64,000 nucleotides of DNA, taken from assembly GCA_954871525.1 (NCBI GenBank), contig OX940865.1, forward strand, positions 16,630,606 through 16,694,605, given 5' to 3'. Position numbers and translations under genes: made by a program. Below are positions 51,001 to 63,760 of the stretch, one piece after another; the first letter of the stretch is position 1, and each line of letters opens with the position of its first letter. A model generated the notes under the pieces. That model did no database searches. It had not been told where the DNA came from and was given only the letters and a program-made list of their open reading frames with translations. The stretch is from Parietaria judaica. Taxonomy: Eukaryota > Streptophyta > Magnoliopsida > Rosales > Urticaceae.

Positions 51001-54000
51001 CGTCGAAAGATTCGAAGATGTCAATACTTGGCTGATGAATCGTGCAAACAACGGTTCTTCCCGTGTCGACGGTATTTCTCACCGTTCTCATGACTATTGC
51101 CGCCGCTCTAGCATCGAGACCTGACGTTGGTTCATCCATGAAGATGATGGATGGATTCGCCACCAACTCTACTGCAATAGTCAACCTCTTTCGTTGCTCC
51201 GTCGAAAGGCCATCAACTCCGGGAAGGCCAACCAAAGCGCCTCTAATCGGATTAAGCTCTACCAAATCCATCACTTCCTCGATAAACATCTGCCAAAAAA
51301 AGCAACAAAAGACATTAAGGATCTATCGTGATGTTGTAGATTTATTTTTGAATTTAGTTTTAGTAAATTAGACAAAACTTGTTTAAAATTCTTAATAAGA
51401 TTTTTAAAACGTAAAATTAACATAACTTGTTTGAGAATTTAAATAAAAGATTTCAAGAAACTGACTAAATATTATTTTATATCGTTCCTAAAAAAATATT
51501 CACCTTTGTATTTTTGGCTAATTATTTGGCATTCACTTTGTAAATCTGTCATTATTTGGCAATTTACAAATATTTTTGTTTGATTTTCATATATAGTTTT
51601 ACCAAACCAAAACTTAAATATAAGATGTTCTGCTTAAGAGATAACAAGATTGATGTTATAGAAGCAAAATAAAAAATCGAAAGTGTGATATAATCATTTT
51701 AAAAAGGAAGAACAACATAAGTATAAATGATGAAAACAGAGTATATAGTTAAATCTATCAAAGTTTTATTAGCTAAGTAGAATTTAACTTTAAAGCAGAG
51801 TAAAAAGAGATTATACTTTCCTCCGAGTCGAGGTCATTTTAATTTTTAATATTTTTAGTCTAAGATAAACTCGGTTTTTTTTCCTTTCACTAAGGTTATT
51901 CAAAAGTTTGTTCGTCTAATTACCTTCCGCGTCGTGTTATTCACATCCTTAGTGAGACGAAGCCAGGCCGAAAAGAGTAAGGATTCGTAGACGGTAACGT
52001 TCGGAGAATGAATGTCGTTTTGCTCGCAGTAACCGCTAACCCGAGTGAACGTATTTTGGTTCTTCGGGTAGCCCGATACGCTGATGTTCCCTTCAATATA
52101 ACCACCGGTTTTTCTTCCGGCTAAGACGTCCATCAGTGTCGTTTTGCCGGCGCCAGTAACACCAACCAGTGCTGTCAAGATTCCTGGCCTGAAAGCACCA
52201 CTCACATCTCGCAGAAGTTGGAGACGGTCCTTTTCAGATCCACGTCTCTTCATTTCCTGGCACACGATCGACACCGATAAAAATGCAAGAAAACGTTGAT
52301 CAATTAGTCGAAAAGCATCTATTTGTCGACATTACTGTAATCAAGGTACTAAAAACCTTGGCATGCTCACGATATACACATAGTATGTCGCTAAATTCAC
52401 ATGCATCTCTATTTAGTTAATAGAAACACTCCTTAATCTAATTGATTTTTTATTTACTAGAAACCCTTGGCCTAGCTACTTTTTTTACTCTGTTTTTAAT
52501 TTTTTTCATGGTATAAATTCTCGGGAGATATTAATTTTTTCTTCTTCTTCTTCTTCTTCTTCTTCTTCTTCTTCTTCTTCTTCTTCTGCAATCATCTACA
52601 CGGGCGGTTACTTGCGATGCAAGAAACATACTTTGAAATGTAAGAATAAAAGGTTCAAATGGAGAACTTACAGAAGGCATATCAACATAGTAATTCACAT
52701 GGTGAAATGCTAGCGACAACGGTTGAAAAGGCAAAACCATTCCTTTCATAGGCGCTTTTTCAGAAGATTTAACGGTCTCCGACGAACCTTTGCCTCGCAT
52801 TTCCATACCTGTAAAGTTTGCTTAAAATTCAGATTAAACTTTTTCTTATCAATGCACATTGCGTTGAATAAAGCGATCAAACTTGCGAACCTTCGGATCT
52901 TTGATCACAAGGTGGCAACATCTTTTTCTTTTTATCGCTCTTTTCGTCCGCAACCACAGCTCTTGAATTACGCAGAGCTGATAGATTTCAAGAGTACAGA
53001 GCAGTTCAGGTCTAGATTATGAACATAATCTACTTGTGACTCGATCAAGATCGAAATGACTTACGGTCCATAACGGTCAGCGCTATTAGAAACAAAATAT
53101 TGAACAGAACAATAAACCCGCCAAGCGCTCCAATGCAGATCCAATACCAGTATTCATCTGTGAAAAACCCTCTCGATTCCAATAGGATTTTTCCCGCCGT
53201 AGATTGGCCGTTAATGCTAAACAAAGTCGGCTGTAGTAGTAGGAGAGCTTTAGCTCAAATCTTTTATTCGCAATTTATATAACATAGTACAAAGAGAACT
53301 TTTAGTGCAATTATTAAATAATAAAATAAATGAAACAAAGTTAAATTTCCTTTAAGAACAAAGTCCAAAATATGCTGATAATATGGTAAGTATTAAATTA
53401 TGTTTCTTTATTTCTTAATTCTGAGAACAACAAAAAACAAAAAAGAATCCAGAATTATCGTTCCATTTTGTCCAGAACCAGAATCTCAGTTGATATTTTA
53501 ATTAGCTATATAATCTGGAACGTGATATAAAATCCAAATCCAAATCCAAAATTCCCCTTAGAAGAAACTGAGCCGGAATTTCATGTATATCTTTCCACGG
53601 AGCCAAAATTGCAAATTGCGGGATATATACCATATTTACACTAATTCAAACATGAAGGAACTCTTATGAATGCACATTTTCATAAGATTTAAAATAGAAT
53701 CCTATATATATAATATATCATAAAACACTTCTATTACCTCTAGATATAATGAAAAGACGATGACGAACATACTTTAGAGACATGTAATTATTTAGATCTA
53801 CCGTAACAAAACGTGTTCAATTTACGTAGATCATTAAAAATTCTTACCGTGCTCCATCTTTCATCAAGAAATTCGTTCATGACTACAGCATTTTGTGCAT
53901 ACATTAAAGGAGAAACGTAGTATGCCCATGCCATCCAATGATCAAGGTCATCTGCATATCACAATCAATAAATAATATATATTTTTTTATCAATTATATA

Positions 54001-57000
54001 TTAAAGTATATCATAAATATAAAACTAATTTGAGATGACCTAATACTTTACTACATGTATTGTTTTAAGTTTTCCATTATAACTAATACTTTTTGACAAA
54101 AAGGGCTATTTTTGCTACTTTTATAATGGAGGGGCCAAACTCATACAAAAATCATAAATAAGGGATTATGTCCGCTATTTTTATAACGGAAGGGTCAAAT
54201 CCATACAAGCTTGATAATGGAAGGGCCAATAGTATTTGAACCTTGCTGGTTTAAATTTGATAAAATGGATACGCCTTGTAATTCTTTCTATGTTCAATTG
54301 TTTCACAGAGAATATGAACAAGGTGGACGATGTTTTCGAAAGCGAGTCATTGATATTGTCATTTTATTACCACGATATTCCTCTGATGGAAAAAAAAAAA
54401 AAAGTAATTTAATTTGTTTGAAATCCTCTAAAAAAATATTAGAAGATTTGCGAAGCTCGATTTTTTCCGAGAAAGTTTGAGCAAGAATGCCTGTTTCTTA
54501 CTTCGAGAGATGACGAAGCCTCCGAGCACGAAGATTAGCAACATGGCAAATGTACCAAAAATATTCGCCAACACTAGCTTTCTTCCTAAAGCAGCTACAA
54601 GCCGGAAGTAGGACATAGCCATTTGGTGCAAGCAGAAGAAAGCCAAGAATTGTTTGCAAAATCTGAATTCAAACAAAGGATGATCAACACGCTAAATAAT
54701 AACCCGTTTTACATCATCATTTAATATATTTTTATAATCAAGAAAGAGAATTATTGAAAAACAAAAAAGTAAATTATGGATCCCAAAAAATTAAGGTAAA
54801 TAATATATAATATAAAATTATATGTTGCAAAAGCTAATTCTATAACTTTCTGGAAATCAAACAAAGTACTATTATTGTGAAGTCGTTTAAATCGGGAACT
54901 TGACTCAATAGACTCCAAAACACTATTAATTCTCTCAATAGACTCCAAGTAATTTTCATAATTACTAAAATTGGCTTTTTCAAAATTCTAGGTCAAATTT
55001 ACTTTTGAATTTTGGACACTTAAATTGGAAAATTCATGTCTTGAAATTTGGACACTAACGTCATGTTATTTGGACATTTAGTGTTCGGAAATTTAAGATA
55101 TTAATGTCTTAAAATTTGGACACTAACGGACCTAAATATGGACATTAATGTCCTGAAGTTTAGACACTAGTATCTTGAAATTAAAATGGGTTAAGAGTAG
55201 GGGTAACTTTGACCTAGAGTTTTTAAAAAACCTATTTTGATAATTATGAAAATTTAGACCATATTGAAGAAATTAATTGTGTTTCGGAGTCTTTGAGTAA
55301 AGTTTTCCTTTTAAGTATGTTTATTTGGCTATTTTGGCTACAATATCCTAATTGTATGATATGTATTATATGGTAGAACTTCTATCATTATTTAATTTTA
55401 TTGGGACCAAAGAACTCTACTATATAACTGAGGTTATATTAACTCATCGAGTAATAATTTAATAATATTAATTAGAGTCGAGATCATACAAAAGTATTAT
55501 TTAATCGAAATTATTAATTTGTCGAGTAATAAAACCGGGAAAATATGATCAAATATAATGTTGGAAATGAACAGCATATGTAATGTAGTCCCTCGGTTAA
55601 ATGTGTCATAATTATATTATATTATTACCTACTTGGAGCTGGAGCAAAGCCGATTGTGTAGTAAGTCAGAACTAACCATATGGCTGATTCCAGAAAAGAA
55701 ATGGGAATCTTCAAGATACAAACCGGCAAGCCGAAAGCCCAAGAAGGGTAAAACAACGAATCCCGTTGCTTATAGAACACGGGAAGCTTGAAAATAGTCA
55801 ACGCCATTTCTGCTAAGCCGTTGAACATCACATTCAAACATCCAAAAAACAGAGCTCCAAAGAATTTCCCTCCATCTTTTAAATCTCCCACTGGCATCCT
55901 CGTCCGGAGAAAAACCGTGAAGCAGATGATCGCCATGACCGTTATTTGTGTCCCTTTGAACGCGTAGATGAAAGCATTTTGCTTCATTAGAAGCCATTCC
56001 CTCGCAAAGCACGCTTTCAAAAGCTCCCAATTCTTTATTCCGAACTTACGTTTCTCAAGAGCCGCACGGTGAGTTCTCGATTTATCGTACGGGGATTTGA
56101 GGTCTGATTCTAGTTGTTGACCAACGTGGAACGATTTAAACCCTTCAACGAATTCAGGAACCGTTACGTACTTGTAGGGTTTGTCCTTCTCGAGCCAATA
56201 CTGTTCTTGATCATTCTTCGAGGTTACTTCCTGAAGAAAATCAGCGACGCCTTTTCTCTCGGGGCATTTGAATCCCATGTGCTCGAAGAACTCAAGCACA
56301 TTTTCACGAGGGCCTTGGTAGACAATTTGGCCTTCTGAGAGCAATATAATGTCGTCGAAGAGGTCGTATATTTCGGGGGATGGCTGTAGAAGAGAGGCAA
56401 TTGCTGTGATGTCGGAGATATGCACGGTTTGCTTGATGTAGTTGCAGATTTGAAACGTGGTTGAGCTGTCTAAGCCGTTCGATATTTCGTCCATCAGTAG
56501 AACCTTAGCTGGGCCTACCAGCATTTCACCTGTATGTCACTCTCAGGATTACGAACTTCTTCAAAGCTGTGGATTTGAAGAAATAAAAATACTAACTACC
56601 CTCTATTAAATATTAACAATAATACTCGTAATCAATAAGGCTGAGTCAACTAATTGAGTATTCGAACTAGTATCGTTGACTCTTGTACTTCTAAAAAGTT
56701 AGTAAGCTGCCATATTTTAAGAAAGTATGAAAACAAATATGGTAGTTTTAATTATATTTCCCGCAGAATTTACGCTATGGAATCCTAAAACTCTAACTTA
56801 TATGTCACCTTAAAACGAGTCAAACCAAAAAGACGAGTTTGGGTCACACGACTACAAGCTACATATCATAGTAATCAATCATATCATCTTGTGTCTTATA
56901 CCGAAGCTTTGAGTAACCAAAATCACTATATCTTCACATTGAAATCTTTGAAAATTAGGAAAAATTTGATAGCATATACCTATTGTCAAACGCTTTTTCT

Positions 57001-59760
57001 GCCCGCCGGAAATACCCCTTCTCATATCGTCACCAACAACAATATCGGCGCAGATATCCAATCCAAGTATCTTTGTAACAACAAGATAGTACATTATAAT
57101 CAACTTCACGAACTTGATATAATAATCATGAAAAACAGCGAAAATGTATGTTCTAAAAATTCTTATAGTTCAAGTTTTCGTTTATTTAGATTAGATAAAA
57201 TTGAAACGACTTATATTGCATATCCTTATTTTTTCTTTTCTTTATATAATATTTCTATAAATGTATTTTAATTGTATTTGATGTCTTTGATGTATAAGCT
57301 TATTTATTTGTTATTTGCAAGTCCAGTTAGCTCCTATATATGTTTCCCTATTCATATTTTCATTCTTTTAATCTTGTTATGCTTACTCAGTATAAATTGA
57401 GGATTACTTTTATAAATATTGGATAGGAGCACGAGGCAATGGCTATTACGTACCTTGAGAACATAATCCGTGACCAAACTCGTCTTTTGACCCGACATTG
57501 CAGTGGCCTTCATGAACGCGTCGATCTCCGGGTCTGGCTTGATTCCCGCCTGAGCCTCTCGTCTCGTCAACTCAGCCAAGAGTTCATACTTTGTCCCAAC
57601 GCCCAAACACCGTCCTGAGAAGTTCAGCGTCTCTCTTACCGTCATCTCCCCGTAATGCAAGTCGTGTTGGCTGATATAAGCGCATGTTCTTTGAGGTACG
57701 AACTCATTCATTTCGTGCCCACAATACGTCACTTTCCCAGACACCTAAATAATTTTTAAGTGATCATGTTGATGCATAACAGAGCAAAAATGATTAGGGC
57801 AAATGAATTCACAAAAACGACGAACCCTCAAATCGTGTTCAAGCTTCCCTGCAAGTGCGAGCAACAATGTCGTTTTTCCTGCACTTGGCGGGCCTAGAAG
57901 GAGTGTCATCCTTGAAAAGGAAAAAGAAAATATTACTCTTCCAGCTAGGGATGAATGTTTTATACCGGTTACCACTCCCGGATAAATACCGGCTATAAAA
58001 CTGGCTGTATTTGTCTCCTAAAATAGCAGAAACTGGTATTTTTTGGTACTGGTTCTCAAAACTTGTACCGGGACCTATATCAATTAATCGGTAACCGGTT
58101 CAAATCTGATAAAATACCAATTTTTTAGCGCTCATGTTACTATTACTTGAAAAAAATATTTTTACAAAAATTGGTACTAGTATTATTTTTTGAACACTGG
58201 GTCAACGGGCACTCGTACCCGTTGACCTAAAAAAACAGTTATCTATCTGTATCATTCATACTTAGTCGTCGTGAATTGAGCTCACGGATTAATAGATTTT
58301 AAAAGTGAGATTTTGGACGGAATTAAAATTCTGTAGTGTCTAACAATAACAAACTAGACATAAACATTTATTATAATTAAATTTTAAAACTTCGAATAAT
58401 AATGAAGATAATATGTAATAAGATAGATAGTTACAGTTAGAGTGAGGCTTGCCTGGAGGGTTTGATGATTCCACTAACATCTTTAAGTATTTGAATCCTT
58501 TTCTTCTTTGTTGGAAACAGCCGAACCAATCCCAAAACACTCTATACATTTCACAGGATATAATATCAATCTTTTTTTATATATAAAAAAATGTATCAGA
58601 TTTTAAAAAATAAATTAATGCGGCCTGGTTTTACCAAAGTAAGATATATCAATAAAATTTAAAACAGAAACACGATAAAATTAAATAGTATATGAGAATA
58701 AAATTTGAGACAAGATCACGAGTCGAGTGACCTCCAATTATTGAACTCTATATTGAAAATTGTGAACAGAATTACCTCAATGACATTGAGAGTAGCATTG
58801 AAGAGAGTGGGAAGAGCTCTACTTCCAACGTACACATCTCCTTCGACGGACACCCTCTCAAACCGAACTTCAATCTTCGGGATTTTAATCCCAGCCCTGA
58901 AATTAATTAAATAAATAGTTCCTTCACTGCAAATTATCTAATTCTCAGTTTTACACTGTTTAAAGGAAAATTCTATAAAAATAAAATAAAAATGGATGTC
59001 ACATTTGATCAGCCTTATGAGGGGGAGAAATAGCGGTATAAGTACTAAAAATATATCAAATTGAGAGTATATTCTCAAACTTTCAATCGCCTTGTTGACG
59101 TTAAGATTTGGACCCATGTACGCTTATGATTTTTTCATAGTATATTAAGTTACCGAAAATATATATATATATATATAGTGAATTGTTTGCATCAATTCCT
59201 ATGATATGTTGATAGGTAAAATCGTCAGATCAATTTAACGTTAACCAGGCAATTGGGACGGACAACCCAATTATATGTGCGTCATTTAAAAATTAAAAAT
59301 TTGGAAATGTGTCGCCCTATTTGAGATAAATTTGAGTATTTATACCGGTTCCAAAACCAAAACAAAAAAATAATGGGAGAAAAACTGAAAGTAAAAAAGA
59401 AAACCTGTCGATTCTGTCCCGAAGTCTTCGGAGGAACTTCTCGTTGTCCTGCTCGGCCAGCTTCAGCACCGCGGCAACGAGAAACTGCCTATCCCGAGCC
59501 CCGAGCCTGGCTACGTTGACATCGGCCAATACAGCGCGCCCATCGGCCAGCACACGCTGCACCACACCTCGCCGCAGCCGCTCGAACGTTGGCAGCCTCT
59601 CGATCGCCGCCCACCGCAGGCGGAAGTCCTCGTCATCGTCGGCCCCGTTGTTGTTGTTTTGGCGGCCAAAGGCGTCGTGCGGGGGGCGCCAGAGCTCGCT
59701 GAAGCTGCTGCTTCCGCGGCGGCTTATGGGCGCGGGGTCGTCGGCGTTGCTGGAAGCCAT
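48075..59760 (-). CDS. PDR-C: full-size ABCG/PDR transporter, complete, 19 exons
   Basis: Exons, 5' to 3': 59405-59760, 58776-58896, 58453-58541, 57826-57910, 57454-57744, 56980-57070, 55629-56529, 54502-54662, 53848-53951, 53065-53230, 52891-52977, 52672-52808, 51924-52256, 50999-51289, 50836-50919, 50633-50766, 49947-50177, 48938-49364, 48075-48344. They total 4359 nt, 1452 aa, normal for a PDR. The start is the ATG at 59758-59760; the frame extends ten codons upstream but without an ATG. NBD1 has [19 protein letters not shown] and [12 protein letters not shown] (Asn where PDR-A has Thr); NBD2 has [29 protein letters not shown]. As in PDR-A, NBD1 has Gln in place of the H-loop His (LLQPSPE). 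Probable role: ATP-driven export across the plasma membrane, substrate unknown. Intron 3 needs a GC donor. The exon 48938-49364 equals two PDR-A exons fused. Confidence 0.92.
52541..52586. repeat. (CTT)n microsatellite in PDR-C intron 12
   Basis: About fifteen CTT trinucleotides without interruption, between the linker exon and the NBD2 Walker A exon. Confidence 0.95.
54951..55254. mobile_element. Inverted-repeat MITE with internal tandem units, PDR-C intron 7
   Basis: The left end AATTTTCATAATTACTAAAA is answered by an inverted copy at the right (TTTTGATAATTATGAAAATT). The inversion continues through GGTCAAA/TTTGACC. The interior is a tandem array of ~24-bp units built on TTGAAATTTGGACACTAA. 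No clear target duplication was found. Confidence 0.55.
59023..59060. repeat. Left end of a MULE-type MITE in PDR-C intron 1
   Basis: GGGAGAAATAGCGGTATAAG is closely related to the left end of the LETM1-intron element at 2417. No right end was found before exon 1, so it appears truncated. Confidence 0.5.
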
Positions 59761-62320
59761 TAATGCATGGATAGAGCGAGCTAGATCCAAGTATGGAGAG
59801 CTATAGAACTAAATAGTGGTGGTCAGTGCATGGATATGATTCAGTCATCCGACTATTTTTCACATATAAATATATATAGGATATAGTATATAGTTATATA
59901 CATGGAAAAGGAGTATAATATTAACTAGTCATGAGTGCTTAGTTTATTTAGTTTGAGAGAGAGAGAAATAGTAATTCAATGCTAGTCAGTGTTTATAAGT
60001 TTATTTAGTTTGAAAGAGAGAAATATAAAGGAAACTTGAATAAGTATTTTCAAAATATCATTAAATGACTTCTAATTCTACCAAACACTAACTCTATAAC
60101 TATTACTAAAAAAATATGACAATTATAACCCTGATTTAAGAAAGTTTTAGAACATTTTACACAATTTTTAAACATGAGTAAAATTGTCCAATTTTTTATT
60201 AATAATTTTAAAATTTTGATGGTAGTAGGTAAAAAATTTAATTTGTGGTGTTATGGGGAAATATTATTCAAGTTTCCGAAATATAATGCTAGTAAAGTTT
60301 TTTACTTTATAATTTAAATAAATGAAGCTCAACATAATAGTTTAATTTTTTTTAATAATTATTTGGCAAAGTGATTAGGAACCTATATAGGATAAAATCA
60401 AGAGATAAATTCATCAAGCTTAGGTCATAAAATTAAATATGCCAAAAAATGGACTAAACATTGTAGCGGTTAAAGTCTCGATTTAGGCCCGGCCAAAGGT
60501 CTGCTTGACAGCTAAACCATACTTGAAACTTGATCCTTCGCTTTAGGTGGGCCGCATTGTCCGCTCTGACAGTCAAACCGGGCTTGAAACTAAAACTTAG
60601 CTTTGGGCTTATTTTTTGCGCTTAAGCGCGCCCACAAGCTCCCAAATTCACGTTTTTGAGGCCCATAGGCATGTTTTCTCACTTTGTGGAGGCATTTTTG
60701 CGTTTTTGATATTTTGGGAGTGTGGTTTTGATAAACGTGCCTCTGGGGCGCGTTTTATGGGCCGGGCTTTATTTAAATTAATTTAATTTAAAAATAAAAT
60801 AAAATATTTTTTCTTATTAAATTAAGTTTTATAAATAAATAAAAAAACACCTACAAAATGTATTATCTTATTCGGGTTATACAACAAAAAATTTCTATAG
60901 TTATAAATTAAAGAATTCTTAATGTAACTTTAGCTTTTCTTAAATACAACAAATAAAATCTGACAGTGGGTAACCCATTTTAAAGAGTTATCCATATAAG
61001 ATATCCGACCTCCAAACTGTTTTACAGGAGACCCGAGTAAAACCTGAAACCCTCCCAAAATCCATCTGCCCCACGTTTTAATCTTATAAATTCTCACAAA
61101 TTCGAAGAAAAAAAAATCACCTATACAGTTCAATGATTATTTATATTTTTAATTATCTTTTTCATGAAAATAATCTTTTAATTTATGAATAATATATTTT
61201 AGTATTTTACAAAAACTTCATCGATTAACCTATCAATTCTTTATATAAATAATCAGATTGGTACAATTGGTTAGCGAATTTTAAGATCTTATAAAAACTT
61301 AATAGATGTACGTGCATGGATATATCTACTTTTAAATGGTTCTCGGTAAAATGGTTTCTTTCACGTACGTTGGTCCTCCTAAAATCTAACATATACAAAG
61401 TCATCTTACATATTGCCTTTAAAAAGTATTATAGTTGTTATGGGCAGGATTTCTATCTTACCGACTCAGCTAGTCTATTGAACTGGTCATGATATATATA
61501 TATACATATATAATATAAATAAAATAATCACGAGAAATCATGAAACTCTTTTAGTCCATATATAGTTAAGGATTATTGTCAACATCATGGGAGTATGACC
61601 AGACCAACCATGGCCTCATGAATTGTCGGCTTCGCCTCTTAATTATGGATTGATATCTATATATAGATATATATATATATATATATTTATATAATATGTA
61701 CGTATATAGATATTTATATTTCTATATATTAATATATAATATATAGTACATAGATATATACTATAAATGTATTGACTCAAAACTTAAGTAGTGAGTAGTG
61801 ACTAGTGACCAGACCATATCGAAGTATATATATTGAAAGACATGCTTTTCTGGTATAAGAAATCTATTTAATAATCAACAAATTATTATAGAAGAAGTAA
61901 AATGTGTAGTCATTCAGCTCTAAATTCCAATATTACTATTTAGGAAATAACTCTGCAAGTGCCAAGTACTAATTAAATTTGATCACACGAGACTTCGTGT
62001 ACAGACACGTGCTCCTTTGGTATTGTGTGGTTGATGAACAATGGAAGCAGCTATATTAATTAATATTTATTATATATGGTCTTATTGGTTATGATAATTG
62101 AATATGATCACTTGTACATGTTTTAGGGCATTTAATTAAGCGAATTCCCTTACGTGAGGTGGTGACTTTAATTACGTGTATTCTTTTGGTGTTTATATTT
62201 CCTTGGAAAAGTGTTGAATGCATAAGCCTTACATAAAGACGAGAGAGATATGACGTTTAATTAGTAAGAAGCCCGAGAGTACGATTAAACTCAATTAAAA
62301 ATGATTATGAAAAATTATAA
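59761..62320. other. Upstream region of PDR-C
   Basis: AT-rich with several (TA)n clusters (61490-61760). A patch at 60470-60780 with GGCCCGG and GGGCTT words looks transposon-derived. No gene was found. Confidence 0.4.
59863..59878 (-). promoter_or_regulatory. Candidate TATA region of PDR-C
   Basis: TATATATTTATATG on the minus strand, about 105 bp upstream of the ATG. The setting is AT-rich, so confidence is low. Confidence 0.3.
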
Positions 62321-62321
62321 G

Positions 62322-62728
62322 GGACATTAACCGCAATAATACCCAACCTACATTCAAGAGAGGTGGTACCATAATCTTAAGAACTGACGGCAATAGTAGG
62401 CAACCCTCACTAATTTGGAGGGTTGACTAGATTTTTTATTCATCTTTTTGGATGTCCGTTAGTCAAACGTCACATAGGCGTGGTTTCCACATTGCCACGT
62501 GGCATTGATTAATTATAAAAAATATTAATAAATGCCACGTGGCAATGGAATAACGTGGCAAGGCTTCATGGCAGTCAAACCAAGCTTACTCGACGTTTGG
62601 CTAATTAGAAAATCTGGTTAGCCCTTCAAAGTGAAAGTTGGGTACATATAGTTATTAGTTTTTTAGATTGGGTACATGTTGCACCTGTTGTTTGACCGTG
62701 AATTATGTATTATTGCCGCTAATATCCG
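62322..62728. mobile_element. ~0.4-kb MULE-type MITE
   Basis: Left end GGACATTAACCGCAATAATAC; right end on the minus strand GGATATTAGCGGCAATAATAC. The adjacent 9-mers AATTATAAG and AATTCTAAG differ at one base, a possible 9-bp duplication. Internally GCCACGTGGCA occurs at two places in inverted arrangement around 62520. Confidence 0.6.
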
Positions 62729-62910
62729 AATTCTAAGCAAGTATGTATGCTTATCAGTCATGCATTAATATAGCCTTAAAGTGATAATTAATGTCCCTCT
62801 CCACCTATTAGAATGGTGTACTCCTCTAGTGACTTGCGTTTTGAAAATGCAAAGCTAGTTTCCTTCAATACCATCTTACATGTAGCAAGTCTTATAAGCA
62901 AGTATGTATG

Positions 62911-62951
62911 CTGACCATAGGGTGTACTCCACAAGAACACCCTATGGTCAG
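62911..62951. repeat. Perfect 15-bp inverted repeat (hairpin)
   Basis: CTGACCATAGGGTGT (62911-62925) and its exact reverse complement (62937-62951), separated by 11 nt. Overlapping its left side, the 17-mer AAGCAAGTATGTATGCT also occurs at 62736-62752. Confidence 0.85.
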
Positions 62952-63760
62952 AACCTGATTTTTCGATCAAATAAATTAAAAAAAAAAACTCATTCGAATT
63001 ATAGTTAGATGTGTTTATGCGATGGATTAATCTCAGTCACCATAAATAACTCGTGCTCTTTAAGATTGCTAAAGAGTAAAGACCATTTCGTTATTCCTAT
63101 TCTAATTGTGGCTTGTGAAACAATATTTTTATAGTAGTGTGTGGATCATGGTCCATACAAGAGCTCGTTACTTCCTAATTACGTGATTTAAATCCAAAAC
63201 CGTGTTTCCGGGTGATCGAATTTGTAAAACCGATTTCGGTTATGAGTGTCAAAACACCTTTAAGAAAATATTTTTCATATACAAATACATGTACATATAT
63301 CCAAGTAATTCTTAAACAAAATTAAATGGTTTGTAAATAAAAAATAATCCAAACGGTCAAGAGGATTGGTTTTGAGTTCCTATTCTTAACATAAAGTAAA
63401 ATAAAATAATCCAAATGAGTTTGTGATCACGCAACTTATTAATCCAAAAACAGGTCTAATGAGTTCAAATGTGTGACTAATATAGAAATTATGTTCATTT
63501 TTTTATTAAACACGATTAATAAAATTATAATCATATCCATATAATTTTTCATATTTAAAGCTAATTAATTCCATCCACTTAATTTTCACTAACCCCTAAA
63601 CATAACACTTGATACAAATTAAAATCTAACCTCCTAAATGTAACTACTAGTTGTCGTTCTAATTAATATTCTTAAGATGTATCAGTTAGATAATTACTAT
63701 TATACAACTCAATGTTTAAAACAAGACTACATATTTAAGTATTTAACTATATAAATAATA

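Noticed and set aside
59761..59790. Ten extra codons upstream of the PDR-C start
   Set aside because: The upstream codon is TTG, not ATG; the start at 59760 gives a normal PDR N terminus.
61490..61760. TA-rich cluster as a possible origin or matrix attachment site
   Set aside because: Simple TA repeats are common throughout this window; nothing specific supports a function.
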